Assembly (NCBI RefSeq): GCF_032362555.1
Contig: NC_083509.1
Location: 1,178,001-1,242,000, forward strand
DNA: 64,000 nt
Origin: Amyelois transitella
Lineage: Eukaryota > Arthropoda > Insecta > Lepidoptera > Pyralidae
Direction of reading: 5' to 3'
In this document: positions 1 to 21,316 of the stretch, piece by piece
How the letters are laid out: each line of letters opens with the position of its first letter
How positions within the stretch are numbered: the first letter of the stretch is position 1
Program-made: the position numbers and the translations under genes
Notes under the pieces: model-generated
Told to the model about the DNA's origin: nothing
Databases searched by the model: none
What the model saw: only the letters and a program-made list of their open reading frames with translations

Positions 1-249
1 TATAATCACGTCTATAGCCCTTGCGAGGTAGACAGAGCCAACAGTCTTGTAAAGACTGATAGGCCACGTTCAGCTATTTGGCTTTAAGATAGAATTGAGA
101 TTCAAATAGTGACAGGTTGCTAGCCCATCGCCTAAAACAAGAATCCCAAGTTTATAAGCCTACCCCTTAGTCGCCTTTTACGACATCCATGGGAGAGAGA
201 TGGAGTGGTCCTATTCTTTTTTCTATTGGTGCCGGCAACCACACGGCAC
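1..249 (-). mobile_element. SN-A SINE, nearly full length (family description here)
   Basis: Sense copies open GTGCCGTGTGGTTCCCGG, contain CCATGGATGTCGTAAAAGG, GGGCTAGCAACCTGTCACT and AGTCTTTTCAAGACTGTTGG, and end GTCTACCCCGCAAGGGATA TAGACGTGA with a (TATG)n tail; full length is about 260 bp. No tRNA-like A and B boxes are obvious in the sense strand. The 3' end forms a hairpin GTCT...AGAC around CCC...GGG. This copy is antisense and lacks only the tail, which is cut by the window edge. Confidence 0.85.
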
Positions 250-280
250 ATTAATAAATAATAAATAAATATATATATAT

Positions 281-454
281 ATGGGACAAATAACACAGAT
301 TGAGTTAGCCTCGAAGTAAGTTGGAACTTGTGTTACGAGATACTAACTCAACGATACTATATTTTATAATAAATACTTATATGCTGGCCGAGATTCGAAC
401 CCGAGACCTCCGGTGACACAGACAAGCGCACTACCGCTGCGCCACAGAGGCCGT
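281..454 (-). mobile_element. SN-T tRNA-headed SINE (family description here)
   Basis: Sense copies start GGCCTCTGTGGCGCAGCGG (A-box-like TGGCGCAGCGG), have a B box GGTTCGAATCC, then GGCCAGGGCATGATGAGAAA AGAACTTTTTCTGATTGG, and end in GTATCGTTGAGTTAGTATCT and TCGAGGCTAACTCAAT. Full length is about 240 bp. The head is tRNA-like but cannot fold as a working tRNA. This copy is antisense and lacks the middle. Confidence 0.85.
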
Positions 455-529
455 CGATTATAAACTTGGGATTATTCTTCGGGCTAGCAACATGTCACAC
501 GTTCCTCGATAAATAGTCTATTCAACACA

Positions 530-625
530 AAAATAATTTTTCAATTCGAACCAGTAGTTCCTGAGATTAGCGCGTTCAAACAAACTCTTCAGCTTTATAA
601 TATTAGTATAGATGGTAACGATAGC
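530..625 (-). mobile_element. HEL Helitron-like element, fragment
   Basis: TTTTTCAATTCGAACCAGTA to TATAATATTAGTATAGAT; only the 5' half of the element as read antisense. Confidence 0.6.
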
Positions 626-1165
626 AAATTCGTGTGTCGGTGAATACTTAAATCAGTTATGCTTCAGAGGTTTCAATTTTAATTTATGAACCCTAAAAAG
701 GTGGTAAAGCATCAAACTGCTGAGTCCTTTCCAGGAATATAGGTACTATTCAGAGTGGAAACGGTGAAAATTAATGTCTTTTGATATTTATTTGAAAGAT
801 TCTAGGAATAACTGAGCTCTTGAAATTTAATTTTCTCAACCGCAGTATTGAATGTCTTTTTTGTAGATTGTATTTCGACCTGAAGAATCCAAGATTAAGA
901 AATATTATCTTTACCTTTTTATTAGAGTTGTGTACCTTTTTATTATATCTTCCGGTTTTTTTTTTATTTCTTTTAAATTTTTTAGTCCGAGATATAGGAG
1001 AGATATAAGGATTTTTTTCTTGTTCTATTATGGTAAAATATAATAAGTGGGAATTCACTGCATAAATGTGGACATCATATGGTTTTGATAGCGTGTCAAA
1101 AAAAATATGTTTGATGTTTCGTGAAATTCGCTAAAATATAACATAATAGCGATATTATCTTATTA

Positions 1166-1583
1166 CATGCATACATATAATCATGTTTGTATCCCATGCG
1201 GAGTAGACAGAGCCAACTGTCTTGATCCAAAAAGACTGATAGGGCGCGTTCAGCTGTTTGGCTTAATGATAGAATTAAGATTCATATTTTATTATTGTAT
1301 TAATTTAAGCGATGTAAGTGTAGATATTATATACATGACATTGATAATATTTTTGGGATTAAAGTTGAATAATCTAAATATATACATACATATTATCACG
1401 TCTATATCCTTTGCGGGGTAAACAGAGCCAACAATCTTGAAAAAACCAAAAGGCCACTTTTCAACTGTTTAGCTTTGTAATGGAATTGAGATTCAAATAG
1501 GCACAAGTTTTAAGCTCTACAAGAGGAATCCCAATTTTTAAAGCCTATCCCTTAGTGGCCTTATATGACATCCGTGGAAAAGT
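1166..1583 (-). mobile_element. Two SN-A SINE copies (1166-1283 and 1382-1583)
   Basis: Both are antisense and keep the tail and hairpin region. The first stops at the GATTCA segment; the second reaches the CCATGGATG region and ends 62 bp before the elongase exon. Confidence 0.75.
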
Positions 1584-1645
1584 TAGCTACACAGCACTCT
1601 TATTGGTGAAATTAAGTATTTTTACTAACTTACTTGACATTTCAG

Positions 1646-1795
1646 ATCCAGTTCACCTGCGCTCTGATCCTGGGCGTCAACGGGATTCGAACCGGCTGCG
1701 AGTTCCCCCTGTGGATGCATTACGTCCTCATCTTGTATATGATCTCCTTCATCGTACTCTTCGGCAACTTCTACATGAAGGCTTACATTGCTAAG
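1646..1795 (+). CDS. ELOVL-family fatty-acid elongase, penultimate coding exon
   Basis: Elongases of this family are ER membrane enzymes that condense malonyl-CoA with an acyl-CoA, the first step of very-long-chain fatty-acid elongation. The 150-nt exon encodes 50 residues that begin IQFTCALILG, contain CEFPLWMHYVLILYM and end LFGNFYMKAYIAK. This is the typical last membrane span and the F/Y-rich cytosolic end of insect ELOVL proteins. It is bounded by an acceptor (ttgacatttcag) and a donor (AAG|GTAAAC), both phase 0, and joins in frame to the exon at 5651. The catalytic HxxHH exon lies upstream, outside the window. A SINE ends about 60 bp before the acceptor. The family is confident; the paralogue is not identified. 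Confidence 0.85.
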
Positions 1796-1865
1796 GTAAA
1801 CATTATTCTAGCTTCATACTTCAGAATAACTTTTGTGAATGAAAATTCCATAACTATAATTTACA

Positions 1866-2115
1866 TTTATACATATAGTCGAGTCTATATCCTTCGCGGG
1901 ATAGACAGAGCCAACAGTTTTGAAAAGACTAACAGGCCGCGTACAATTGTAGGGCTTAATTATGGAATTGACAATGAAACAGTGACAGGTTGATAGCTCA
2001 TGCCTACAAGTATAATCCCAAGGTTAAAAGCCTATACCTTAGTCGTCTTCTACAACATCCATGGGAAGATATGGAGTGGCCCTTTTCTTAAGTGTCGGGA
2101 ATCACACACCACATC
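1866..2115 (-). mobile_element. SN-A SINE, diverged full copy
   Basis: It runs from TTTATACATATAGTCGAGTC to GGGAATCACACACC and begins 70 bp inside the elongase intron. Confidence 0.75.
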
Positions 2116-2509
2116 TTTCTATGATCTGTTAACCATTAATGAAACTAACAAGAAATTAAATAACTGAATATACCAAAAACCGAATAAGATTAAAGAGAAA
2201 TGGCCTCAAAGCGTAAGTTGCGACTAAAGGTAGAACTAGAAACGCACAGAGACGAGAGAGAGATTATTTCAGTCCGTCCGTTAATGAAAATGTTTCATTA
2301 AGAAGTACGGCTTTATACTCGTACCGATGACTCTTAATTAGTTTTTTAAATAACACGTTTCTAGGAATTATTTCGTCAAAGGTAAACTTAATAAATACAC
2401 GTTACTGTATGGTAAAGTTACTAGAACTAAGTACGTATAAGAGTTGAGGTCAACTATGATAAATTGCAAAAATTTTATCATTACACTAGCGCGCCTACAA
2501 ATAACGAAG

Positions 2510-2766
2510 AATTTAGCGCCAACTACAACAAGCGACTAATTTAACGCCAACTACAACAAGCGCCGAATTGAGCGCCAACTACAACAAGCGACGAATTTAG
2601 CGCCAACTACAACAAGCGACGAATTTAACGCCAACTACAACAAGCGACGAATTTAACGCCAACTACAACAAGCGACGAATTTAGCGCCAAATACAACAAG
2701 TGACGAATTTAGCGCCAACTACAACAGGCGACTAATTTAGCGCCAACTACAACAAGCGACGAATAT
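2510..2766 (+). repeat. 28-bp minisatellite, about 9 copies
   Basis: The unit GAATTTAGCGCCAACTACAA CAAGCGAC repeats with few differences (e.g. AACGCC for AGCGCC in some units). The complementary strand of the unit aligns along its whole length with a segment of a dispersed Helitron-type element at 43583-43612 (GTGGCGCAAAATTCGACGG...), and the flank at 2768-2815 matches the next part of that element, so the array grew inside a copy of it. Confidence 0.9.
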
Positions 2767-2967
2767 TGGTTTTTTGGAAATCCCACGGGTTTTTTTGCGG
2801 GATGGAAATAACATTATGTTATTATCAATATATTAAATATCAACATGAATTGTCCAGCAGATAACGCGTGAAGAGACAACAAACATACAAACGTTTCGCT
2901 TTTGCAATATTAATTGGATTGGGATTTACTATTTAAAACTTAATTTTTAGGTGGACTTAATATTTTA

Positions 2968-3062
2968 TCCATACATATAATCACGTCTATATCCCTTGCG
3001 GGGTAGACAGAGCCAACGGTCTTGAAAAGACTAATAGGCCACGTTCAGCTATTTGGCTTTAA
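2968..3062 (-). mobile_element. SN-A SINE, 3' third only
   Basis: The tail, hairpin and AGTCTTTTCAAGACT part are present; the copy ends after ATTTGGCTTTA. Confidence 0.75.
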
Positions 3063-4188
3063 TATATACATGTATTCAAAATATTTTATATTTACACAGT
3101 ATACAAACATATTATACTAATACGAGATTTTAATTTACAAGTACTTAAATGGGACAGGCTATGACTAGTCATACCTAGGCCTACCCTTGACCTAGGTCAA
3201 GCTAAGTAAGTTTAAAAAAAATGCGCCAGTGTGAACGATACCTAAGTAAATGGTTTACGTTTTACAAGATGAGAAGTCGCATAAATTTTTAATGAGGGTC
3301 TAAATAGGGTTGAAAATTCTCTGAAAAGCCTCACTAAATCTATTATATAGCTAGCCAAACCACTGACAGAGTCACCGGGATCTTCAAGGGTAATTAATTG
3401 CCCAAAATAAGTCGGAAACACAAGTTATTAACTAGACAAAATTCTATTAATTATTCACAAAATGAAAGTGAATAAATGATATAAATGAATAATACTTAAA
3501 CTTATTAAATTTAGTGCGGTGCATCAGCTCATCAGTTTTTTAACTAAGAAACTAATTGAGATTAGCTCGTGATCAGAAGGTTGGAAACTTCTTAACTCAA
3601 AGATCAAGCATTGTCATTCAACGTTGCAATGCAACCAGCCTTCTGGGCACGTGGCCGCGGGCAAACAATTTGAAGGGATTACACAATTTATAATATACGA
3701 GTCTATACGAGTTATTTTCCTATTTTTATTTTTGATAATTTAAATTTTAGATTTCTCAAATCATTTGTTAAATTAATAATGAAATAGGCAAATGGTAAGT
3801 AATAACTAACTAATACTTAGCAACAAAAAATAAATGGTTGTATCGCAATGCTAAAATAATTATTAGCGGGAAAGTTTACGAAAAATTCTAAGCTGACTGA
3901 TTGACTAACACAATAACAAAGATTTTGACATTAAAAACAAAATGACTGACGCATCCATCGACAATTAACGGACACCACCTAAATGGATTTTGTTGAAATT
4001 TCGCAAACATGTAACAATAAAGGCTCCCACTTAGAAAAGTGGAGTTTCCCAAGAGAGCAAACTCCAGTGCAAAAATAAAAGGCAATTTTGCGATAAAGGC
4101 GAGCGCAGACTTTAATTTAGGTACAGCCAGTGTATAAAAATTTAATAAAAACTGTTTTTAAACTTTCGCGTTACATTATTCTATTACG

Positions 4189-4262
4189 TGGCCTATTAGT
4201 CTCTTCAAGACTGTTGGCTCTGTCTACCCAGCAAGGGATATAGACGTGACTATACGAATGAA
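4189..4262 (+). mobile_element. SN-A SINE, 3' end only
   Basis: It runs from CGTGGCCTATTAGTC through the hairpin to CGTGACTATACGAATG; the tail has changed to (GAAT)n. Confidence 0.7.
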
Positions 4263-4329
4263 TGAGGTATTAAACACGTACTTAACGTACCTTTATTTTA
4301 TATAAGACGTTCTGAATCATGTTACAATG

Positions 4330-4520
4330 AAATTACGAAAGTATCTTGATCAAATCAAGAATGTCCTGGCAAAGGGTCAGGTCAAGAGTACCCGAAACTG
4401 CCGAGTTTGGATGAAGAGAGTTATGAATGTGGTTGAAGCGAAGGAAGTATGCAGAGATCGTGGCAAATTGAAAGATATAGCCTCTGCCTACCCTCCTGGA
4501 AAAAGGCGTGATTTTTTTTT
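4330..4520 (+). mobile_element. LN-B: 3' end of an RTE-like LINE (family description here)
   Basis: These fragments encode the C terminus of an RT-type polyprotein: RKYLDQI, GQVKSTRN, CMKRVxNVDEAKEVCRDR, ASAYPxGKxA. The last codons and stop read TACCCCxxxGGGAAAGAGGC GTGA and run straight into T-rich sequence and a (TATG)n tail, with essentially no 3' UTR, as in the RTE clade. This copy is sense and 5'-truncated. Confidence 0.75.
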
Positions 4521-4795
4521 TTACCATGAAATTGACGTCCATAAGTTGATGATATTTCAATTTTGAATACTTACTGCGTTGAGCGCAGCTAAATCTGCGT
4601 TCACCTTTACTATTTTATTATATGCGTTGGTTGAAATATTTTCGTTGTCAGAGAATGTCTTGGGAAAGGAATTATTTGCTTTTAACTCATTTTTATGCAA
4701 GACTGAATTTTGTTTTATTTTGAAACGTGTTTTTTGGGACACAAAGTTTGTTTGTAATATCTTTATTCCATAGAAATTTGAGAATATACATAAAG

Positions 4796-5010
4796 TCCCT
4801 ACATACATACACACATAAACTCACGCCTTTTTCCAGGACGGGTAGGCAGAGACTACATCTTTCCACTTGCCACAACTTCTGCATAATTCGTTCGCTTCAT
4901 CTACATTCATAACTCTCTTTATGCAAGCTCGGCGATTTTGCCACGATCTCTGCATACTTCCTTCGCTTCATCCACATTCATTTACTCTTGACCTGACCCT
5001 TAAATCTAGT
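4796..5010 (-). mobile_element. LN-B LINE 3' fragment with internal duplication
   Basis: A 60-bp part (GCCAC..CTCTGCATA to TTCGCTTCATCCACATTCA) occurs twice in tandem. Confidence 0.75.
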
Positions 5011-5261
5011 CTAAACCAGAGAAATATGTATACAATTGTAATGCTTATAAACGGGACGGCGCTTACGTTCCGTATTGCGTAATGATTCCGAGTGAAAGTC
5101 GTTATGCAAGGTGTGGCCAGTTCCGTTATACGTTTACTTTCATAAATTCGCTCAAGTCTCGCAGACAAAAGTACTCTTCTCGCCGACATCATAATAGCCG
5201 TGAATGTTGTGTAATCAGTTTCTTTATATTAAATGTTTGTCTGTATGTAGGTACTACACAC

Positions 5262-5517
5262 ATACATATAATCACTTCTATTTCCCATGCGAGGTAGAAA
5301 GAGCCAACAGTCTTAAAAAGACTGATAGGCCACGTTCACCTGTTTGGCTTAATGATAATATAACTAAGATTCAAATAGTGGAAGGTTGCTAGCCTGTCAC
5401 CTAAAAGTAGAATTCCAAGTTTATAAGCCTATCCCTTAGCCGCCTTTTACGACATCCATGGGAAAGAGATGGATTGGTCCTATTCTTTTTTCTAATGGTG
5501 CCGATAACCACACGACA
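5262..5517 (-). mobile_element. SN-A SINE, full copy in elongase intron
   Basis: Antisense, from ACATACATATAATCAC to AACCACACGAC; 130 bp upstream of the terminal elongase exon. Confidence 0.85.
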
Positions 5518-5650
5518 TGTACTGAACATAGAACATGCACTGTATGTTCTATTGCACTTAAAAACATTGTAGCGGTACCCGTTTAAAAAACGAATTGCAA
5601 AAATTTTAATTTTACCGCGTTCTCATTAGTGTTTTTTTTTTCTTTTACAG

Positions 5651-5734
5651 GGCAGCAAATGCATGGAAGTGAGATACGGCCAGTGTCTGGACGACGACGA
5701 AACTATTGCGAAAAGAAAACTTAAATGCAATTAG
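5651..5734 (+). CDS. ELOVL-family elongase, terminal coding exon
   Basis: This exon encodes the last 27 residues, from GSKCMEVRYG to KRKLKCN, followed by TAG. The acceptor is a strong pyrimidine tract ending TTTTACAG, phase 0, matching the donor at 1796. The C terminus KLKCN fits the K-x-K-x-x dilysine ER-retrieval signal found at the end of many elongases, which supports both the reading frame and the stop. It joins the 1646-1795 exon across a 3.9 kb intron made almost entirely of repeats and is followed by a poly(A) signal about 80 bp after the stop. Confidence 0.82.
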   Translation, partial: GSKCMEVRYGQCLDDDETIAKRKLKCN

Positions 5735-5815
5735 TATGAATGTACATAGATAAATTTATTTATTCAACCGTTAGATGTAAGGGATGTATGTTAGGCTCTC
5801 TAAATAATTTTTTCT

Positions 5816-5821
5816 AATAAA
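5816..5821 (+). terminator. Poly(A) signal of the elongase gene
   Basis: AATAAA lies 82 bp after the elongase stop codon, giving a short 3' UTR of about 100 bp. The flanking sequence is T-rich. No other AATAAA occurs between the stop and this site. Confidence 0.6.
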
Positions 5822-5947
5822 TATATGTTATGTTTGGGAGATATTTATTTTTCACCTTGTTAATACTTTATCAATCAAGCGTTAATCGCAAAAGAAATAT
5901 AAATACGATGAGCTAGATTGAAAGACAATTGATACATATATAATAAA

Positions 5948-6180
5948 TATATACGGGACAATTAACACAGATTGAGTTGGCCTCGAAGTAAGTTAGATAA
6001 TTGTGTTACGAGATACTTACTCAACGATACTATATTATATAATAAATACTTATATAGATAAACATCCAAGAACCAGACCAATTTGAGAAAGTTAGTTTAA
6101 CATCATGCCCTGGCCGGGATTCGAACCCGGGACCTCCGGTGTCACAGACAAGCGCACTACCACTGCGCCACTGCGGCCGT
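5948..6180 (-). mobile_element. SN-T SINE, full copy downstream of the elongase
   Basis: Antisense; B box and A box intact. Confidence 0.88.
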
Positions 6181-6235
6181 CGAATACTGATTTAGAATAC
6201 TGATTTAAGACTACCTGTAAATGTACTTAATTTTA

Positions 6236-6312
6236 CATACATACGCATTATCACATTTATATCTCTTGCGGAGTAGATAGAGCCGACAGTCTTGAAAAGA
6301 CCGATAGGCCAA
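6236..6312 (-). mobile_element. SN-A SINE, 3' end only
   Basis: Only the tail, hairpin and the AGTCTTGAAAAGACC segment remain. It follows the SN-T copy at 5948-6180. Confidence 0.7.
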
Positions 6313-6985
6313 GTTATTTGTCGCCATTTTCGAAATCACAAAGTAGAAAGTTGAATATTTTTAGGCATCCCATTAATAAGCGGTGTATTGTTAATCAATT
6401 TTTTGTTTCATAAAAGGTGATAACTTGAATTCCGGTTTTGCTAGATGTTTTTGTAAGTCGTCAAAAAAGAAATTGACAATTGACGTTATGAATTAACACA
6501 TTCCTTGTTCTGTATTTTCAACTTTTACAAACAAGTTTTGTAAGTATGTATATGATTACCTACAAAAGTAAATTAACACCAGCGTATTTTAAACTTCATC
6601 AGTTTGATAATACATACATACGTAAGTTCCTATATTATAATCACATATTTATCTTTTATCGTGTAAATAATCAATAGTCTTGAAAAAAAAAGCGAAAATC
6701 AGCTATGTGTGGATTTTCTCTATACTTAAAAATTATTTATATGGCAAAATAACGTTTGCTGGGACAGCTAGTTTTAATATAAACTACCACGGCTTTGATT
6801 TATATAAGTGACAACATAATATATATAAATGAGAGCTCCGTGGTTTATTAAAGGAAAGGTTCACCCGATATGATTCCGGTTATATCTCATTCTAAGAAAT
6901 TCATTCTACAGCCTCCGGCGAGATTATGTGACCCTTCGGGCCAGATGTGACACGGGATTGCCGATATTTAAATTACCGTACATCT

Positions 6986-7558
6986 GTGCCGTGTGGTTCC
7001 CGGCACCAATACAAAAAAGAATAGGACCACTCCATCTCTTTCCCATGGATGTAGTAGAAGGCGACTAAGGGATAGGCTTACAAACTTGGGATCCTTTTTT
7101 AGGCGTTGGGTTAGCAACCTGTCACTATTTGAATCTCAATTCTATCATTAAGCCAAATAGCTGAACGTGGCCATTCAGTCTTTTCAAGACTGTTGGCTCT
7201 GTCTACCCTGCAAGGGATATAGACGTGACCATATGTACGTATGTACATCTGATAGGTTTGGTTACATCCTGTCTGAGACTTTACGTGCGTATATAACGAG
7301 CCGTGTCATCCCCGGAACCAATATAAAAAGGAATAGGACCACTCCATCTCTTCCCCATGGATGTCGCAAAAGGCGACTGAGGGAAAGGCTTATAAACTTG
7401 GGATTCTTCTTTTAGGCGATTGGCTTGCAACCTGTCACTATTTGAATCTTAATTCTATCATTAATCTTAAGCTGAACGTGGCCTATCAGTCTATCAAGAC
7501 TGCTGGCTCTGTCCACCCCGCAGGGATATAGACGTGATAATATGTATGTTTGTATGGT
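6986..7558 (+). mobile_element. Two full SN-A SINEs in tandem (6986-7246 and 7299-7558)
   Basis: Both are sense and about 260 bp, 52 bp apart. The first is close to the family consensus; the second has GTGTCATCCCCGGAACC at its start. Confidence 0.85.
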
Positions 7559-7624
7559 ATTAATTGATCGTTGGGTAAGCAAAAACAAAATCAAATATTG
7601 GGCTGTCAATATATCTATATACTA

Positions 7625-7830
7625 TACTAGATTACGTCTCTTGCCGGAAGAGGTAGACAGAGACTACATCTTTCCACTTGCCATAATCCTTGCATATGTC
7701 TTTCATTTCGTTCACTCTTTTTAGTTTAGTACTCTTGACATGACCTTGAGCCAGGACGATAATGACTTTCTTAAGAGTACTCTTGACCAGACCTTCTATC
7801 ATGACGAACCCGATCAAACCAAGGTACATC
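7625..7830 (-). mobile_element. LN-B LINE 3' fragment, diverged
   Basis: Antisense; tail end TCTCTTGCCGGAAGAGGTAG; reading frame MKDICKDYGKWKDVVSVY. Confidence 0.7.
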
Positions 7831-7847
7831 TTCGGTTAGGAGGTTCT

Positions 7848-8090
7848 ACGGCCTCCGTGGCGCAGCGGCAGTACGCTTGGCATGGAGTTCAAGTCCCGGC
7901 CAGGGCATGATGAGAAAAGAACTTTTTCTGATTGGCCTGGGTCTTGGATGTTTATCTATATAAGTATTAATTATAAAATATAGTATCGTTGAGTTAGTAT
8001 CTCGTAACGCAAGTCTCGAACTTACTTCGAGGCTAACTCAATCAGTGTTATTTGTCCCGTATATATTTATTTATATTTATTTATTTATCT
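7848..8090 (+). mobile_element. SN-T SINE, full copy
   Basis: Sense; the B box is mutated to GAGTTCAAGTCCC and part of the anticodon-arm region is deleted. Confidence 0.87.
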
Positions 8091-8108
8091 GTCCATTTCA
8101 TTGCCTTC

Positions 8109-8370
8109 GTGTGGTTCCCGGCACCAATACAAAAAAGAATAGGACCACTCCATCTCTTTCCCATGGATGTCGTAAAAGGCGACGAAGGGATAGGCTTATA
8201 AACTTGGGATTCTTTTTTTTAGGCGATGGGCTAGCAACCTGTCACTATTTGGATCTCAATTCATCATTAAGCCAAATAGCTGAAAGTGGCCGATCAGTCT
8301 TTTCAAGACTGTTGGCTCTGTCTACCCCGCAAGGGATATAGACGTGACCATATGTATATGTATGTATGTT
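8109..8370 (+). mobile_element. SN-A SINE, full copy next to MORN4 3' end
   Basis: It runs from GTGTGGTTCCCGGCACC to the TATGTATG tail, ending 77 bp from the MORN4 stop codon. It directly follows an SN-T SINE. Confidence 0.87.
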
Positions 8371-8437
8371 CATTGCCTTCCAACAACCACACACTCTCCG
8401 TCAAAACAAAAACAACTCAATTGAACAAAAAACAAAA

Positions 8438-8443
8438 TTTATT
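8438..8443 (-). terminator. Candidate MORN4 poly(A) signal very close to the stop
   Basis: On the minus strand AATAAA starts 3 nt after the TAG stop (8449-8447). If used, the 3' UTR would be only about 20-30 nt. A SINE (8109-8370) lies just downstream, so a more distal signal may be used instead. Confidence 0.4.
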
Positions 8444-8446
8444 TCT

Positions 8447-20232
<11,786 letters not shown>

Positions 20233-20432
20233 CGCACGGCCTTTCCGACTGGAACATTGAAAAGGTTTCAATTCTGTACGTGATCTTTAATTGAGTTATG
20301 TCGGCTTAAAGCGACCTGTTACCCACCCCCCCATTAACGAACTGTTACTCATAATTGGGAATGCGAAATCAGTTATCCAAAAATAATAGATATAATTTAT
20401 TATAATTTCAAAAGTTTTAATATTTATGTAGT

Positions 20433-20616
20433 ATTATGCTCGTGTTTCGTCCTCAAGATTAGCAAGATTATGGTTTGTTTACACATGTAGTTACACATGA
20501 CATGTGCCGCCACAGCAGTGAATATTTGAGGTAGTCAAAAAAAAAAATATATATTGAACAAAATGTGGGTAGGACGCGCTATTCGCTTGGCTGCCAACTT
20601 CTTATTTCATACTCAT
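20433..20616 (+). repeat. DIRS left inverted terminal repeat
   Basis: From AGATTAGCAAGATTATGG to CTTATTTCATACTCAT it is the reverse complement of 25451-25610. The outermost part, ATTATGCTCGTGTTTCGTCC, is a diverged match to the right repeat. By analogy with DIRS elements the repeat should contain the promoter. A pyrimidine-poor A11 run is present at 20539-20549. Confidence 0.9.
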
Positions 20617-20672
20617 TCACATTCAGTGCTCCGCCACAGCACGTCGTGCTTTTTATAAATTATTTCTTAATT

Positions 20673-20874
20673 ATGTCTTCTCGAAAACGTTTCAATAGTG
20701 ATTCTGTCGAATTGAAAAAAATACTTAAAAAAGTGAAAAATTTAGAAAAGAAAGTCAATGATCGTAAACGTCGTCGGATAATTGAAGAAAGTTCTTCATC
20801 ATGTTCATCGTCATCAGAATTGGCGGTTTCTTCACCAGCTCGGAGCCGTGCGCAGTCACCGGAAAACCTAGAAG
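20673..20874 (+). CDS. DIRS gag exon 1
   Basis: It starts at ATG (MSSRKRFNSDSVELKKILKK) and encodes a basic, helical segment followed by a Ser-rich stretch (SSSSCSSSSELAVSS). Without splicing, the frame stops ten bases later (GGTACCTAG). A donor GAAG|GTACCT in phase 1 and an acceptor TTTTTCAG at 21316 connect it in frame to the long gag frame. The intron is inferred, not observed in RNA. Confidence 0.65.
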
Positions 20875-21316
20875 GTACCTAGGATTAAACTTTATTGTGC
20901 TTAAAATAGCTTCCCCTGTGTTTGCGGTATAACAAATAAATCAGAGTTATACCTACACACCAACAGTAATTGCTTGACCTGCTGTTAGAAGCTATGCATT
21001 ACTGGGTTTGCGATATAACAACTTATCTGAGTTATATCTACCCACAAGACAGTAATGTTTCTTAATTCCACGCTGCTATTCAAGGACCTGCGTCGGGAAT
21101 CCTTCATCTGTAGGATATCGCATTACTGGGTTTTTCGGTATAACAAATAACAGAGTTATATCTACCCACTATATAGTAATGCCTTCTATTGCACATGCGG
21201 TTTTTTTACCGTTCATTTCGGGTTTACAACATTGTTGTTACCCAAGTACCCACTTGCAATAATGCAACGTGTAATTAACGGCAGTAGCATTTAACGGCAT
21301 AAAATTAATTTTTCAG
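20875..21316 (+). other. Putative gag intron carrying three related hairpins
   Basis: The 442 bp lie between GTACCT and TTTTTCAG. Three spaced copies of a hairpin unit lie at 20918-20970, 20996-21057 and 21120-21182. Inner stems read GGTATAAC/GTTATACC, GATATAAC/GTTATATC and GGTATAAC/GTTATATC; copies 2 and 3 add an outer stem CATTACTG(GG)/CAGTAATG or GCATTACT/AGTAATGC. The same bases change on both arms, so pairing is conserved. In unspliced genomic RNA these would form structured elements near the 5' end. Confidence 0.55.

Larger units (their letters stand above)
1796..5650 (+). other. Elongase intron (repeat-filled)
   Basis: The 3,855-bp phase-0 intron runs from GTAAAC to TTTTACAG. It holds SN-A SINE copies, a 28-bp minisatellite at 2510-2766, and two LN-B LINE tails in opposite orientation (4330-4520 and 4796-5010). 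The stretch 3100-4150 shows no exon-like frame with splice sites and no repeat that I recognise. Confidence 0.7.

Noticed and set aside
1167..1421. Short frames around 1.2-1.4 kb
   Set aside because: They read through antisense SINE copies.
2510..2766. CRISPR-like array of short repeats
   Set aside because: Units are contiguous without unique spacers; it is a minisatellite in an animal genome.
7848..7905. tRNA gene suggested by GTGGCGCAGCGG and a B-box-like sequence
   Set aside because: The same head occurs in at least seven SINE copies with a common non-tRNA body, and the arms do not fold into a cloverleaf.
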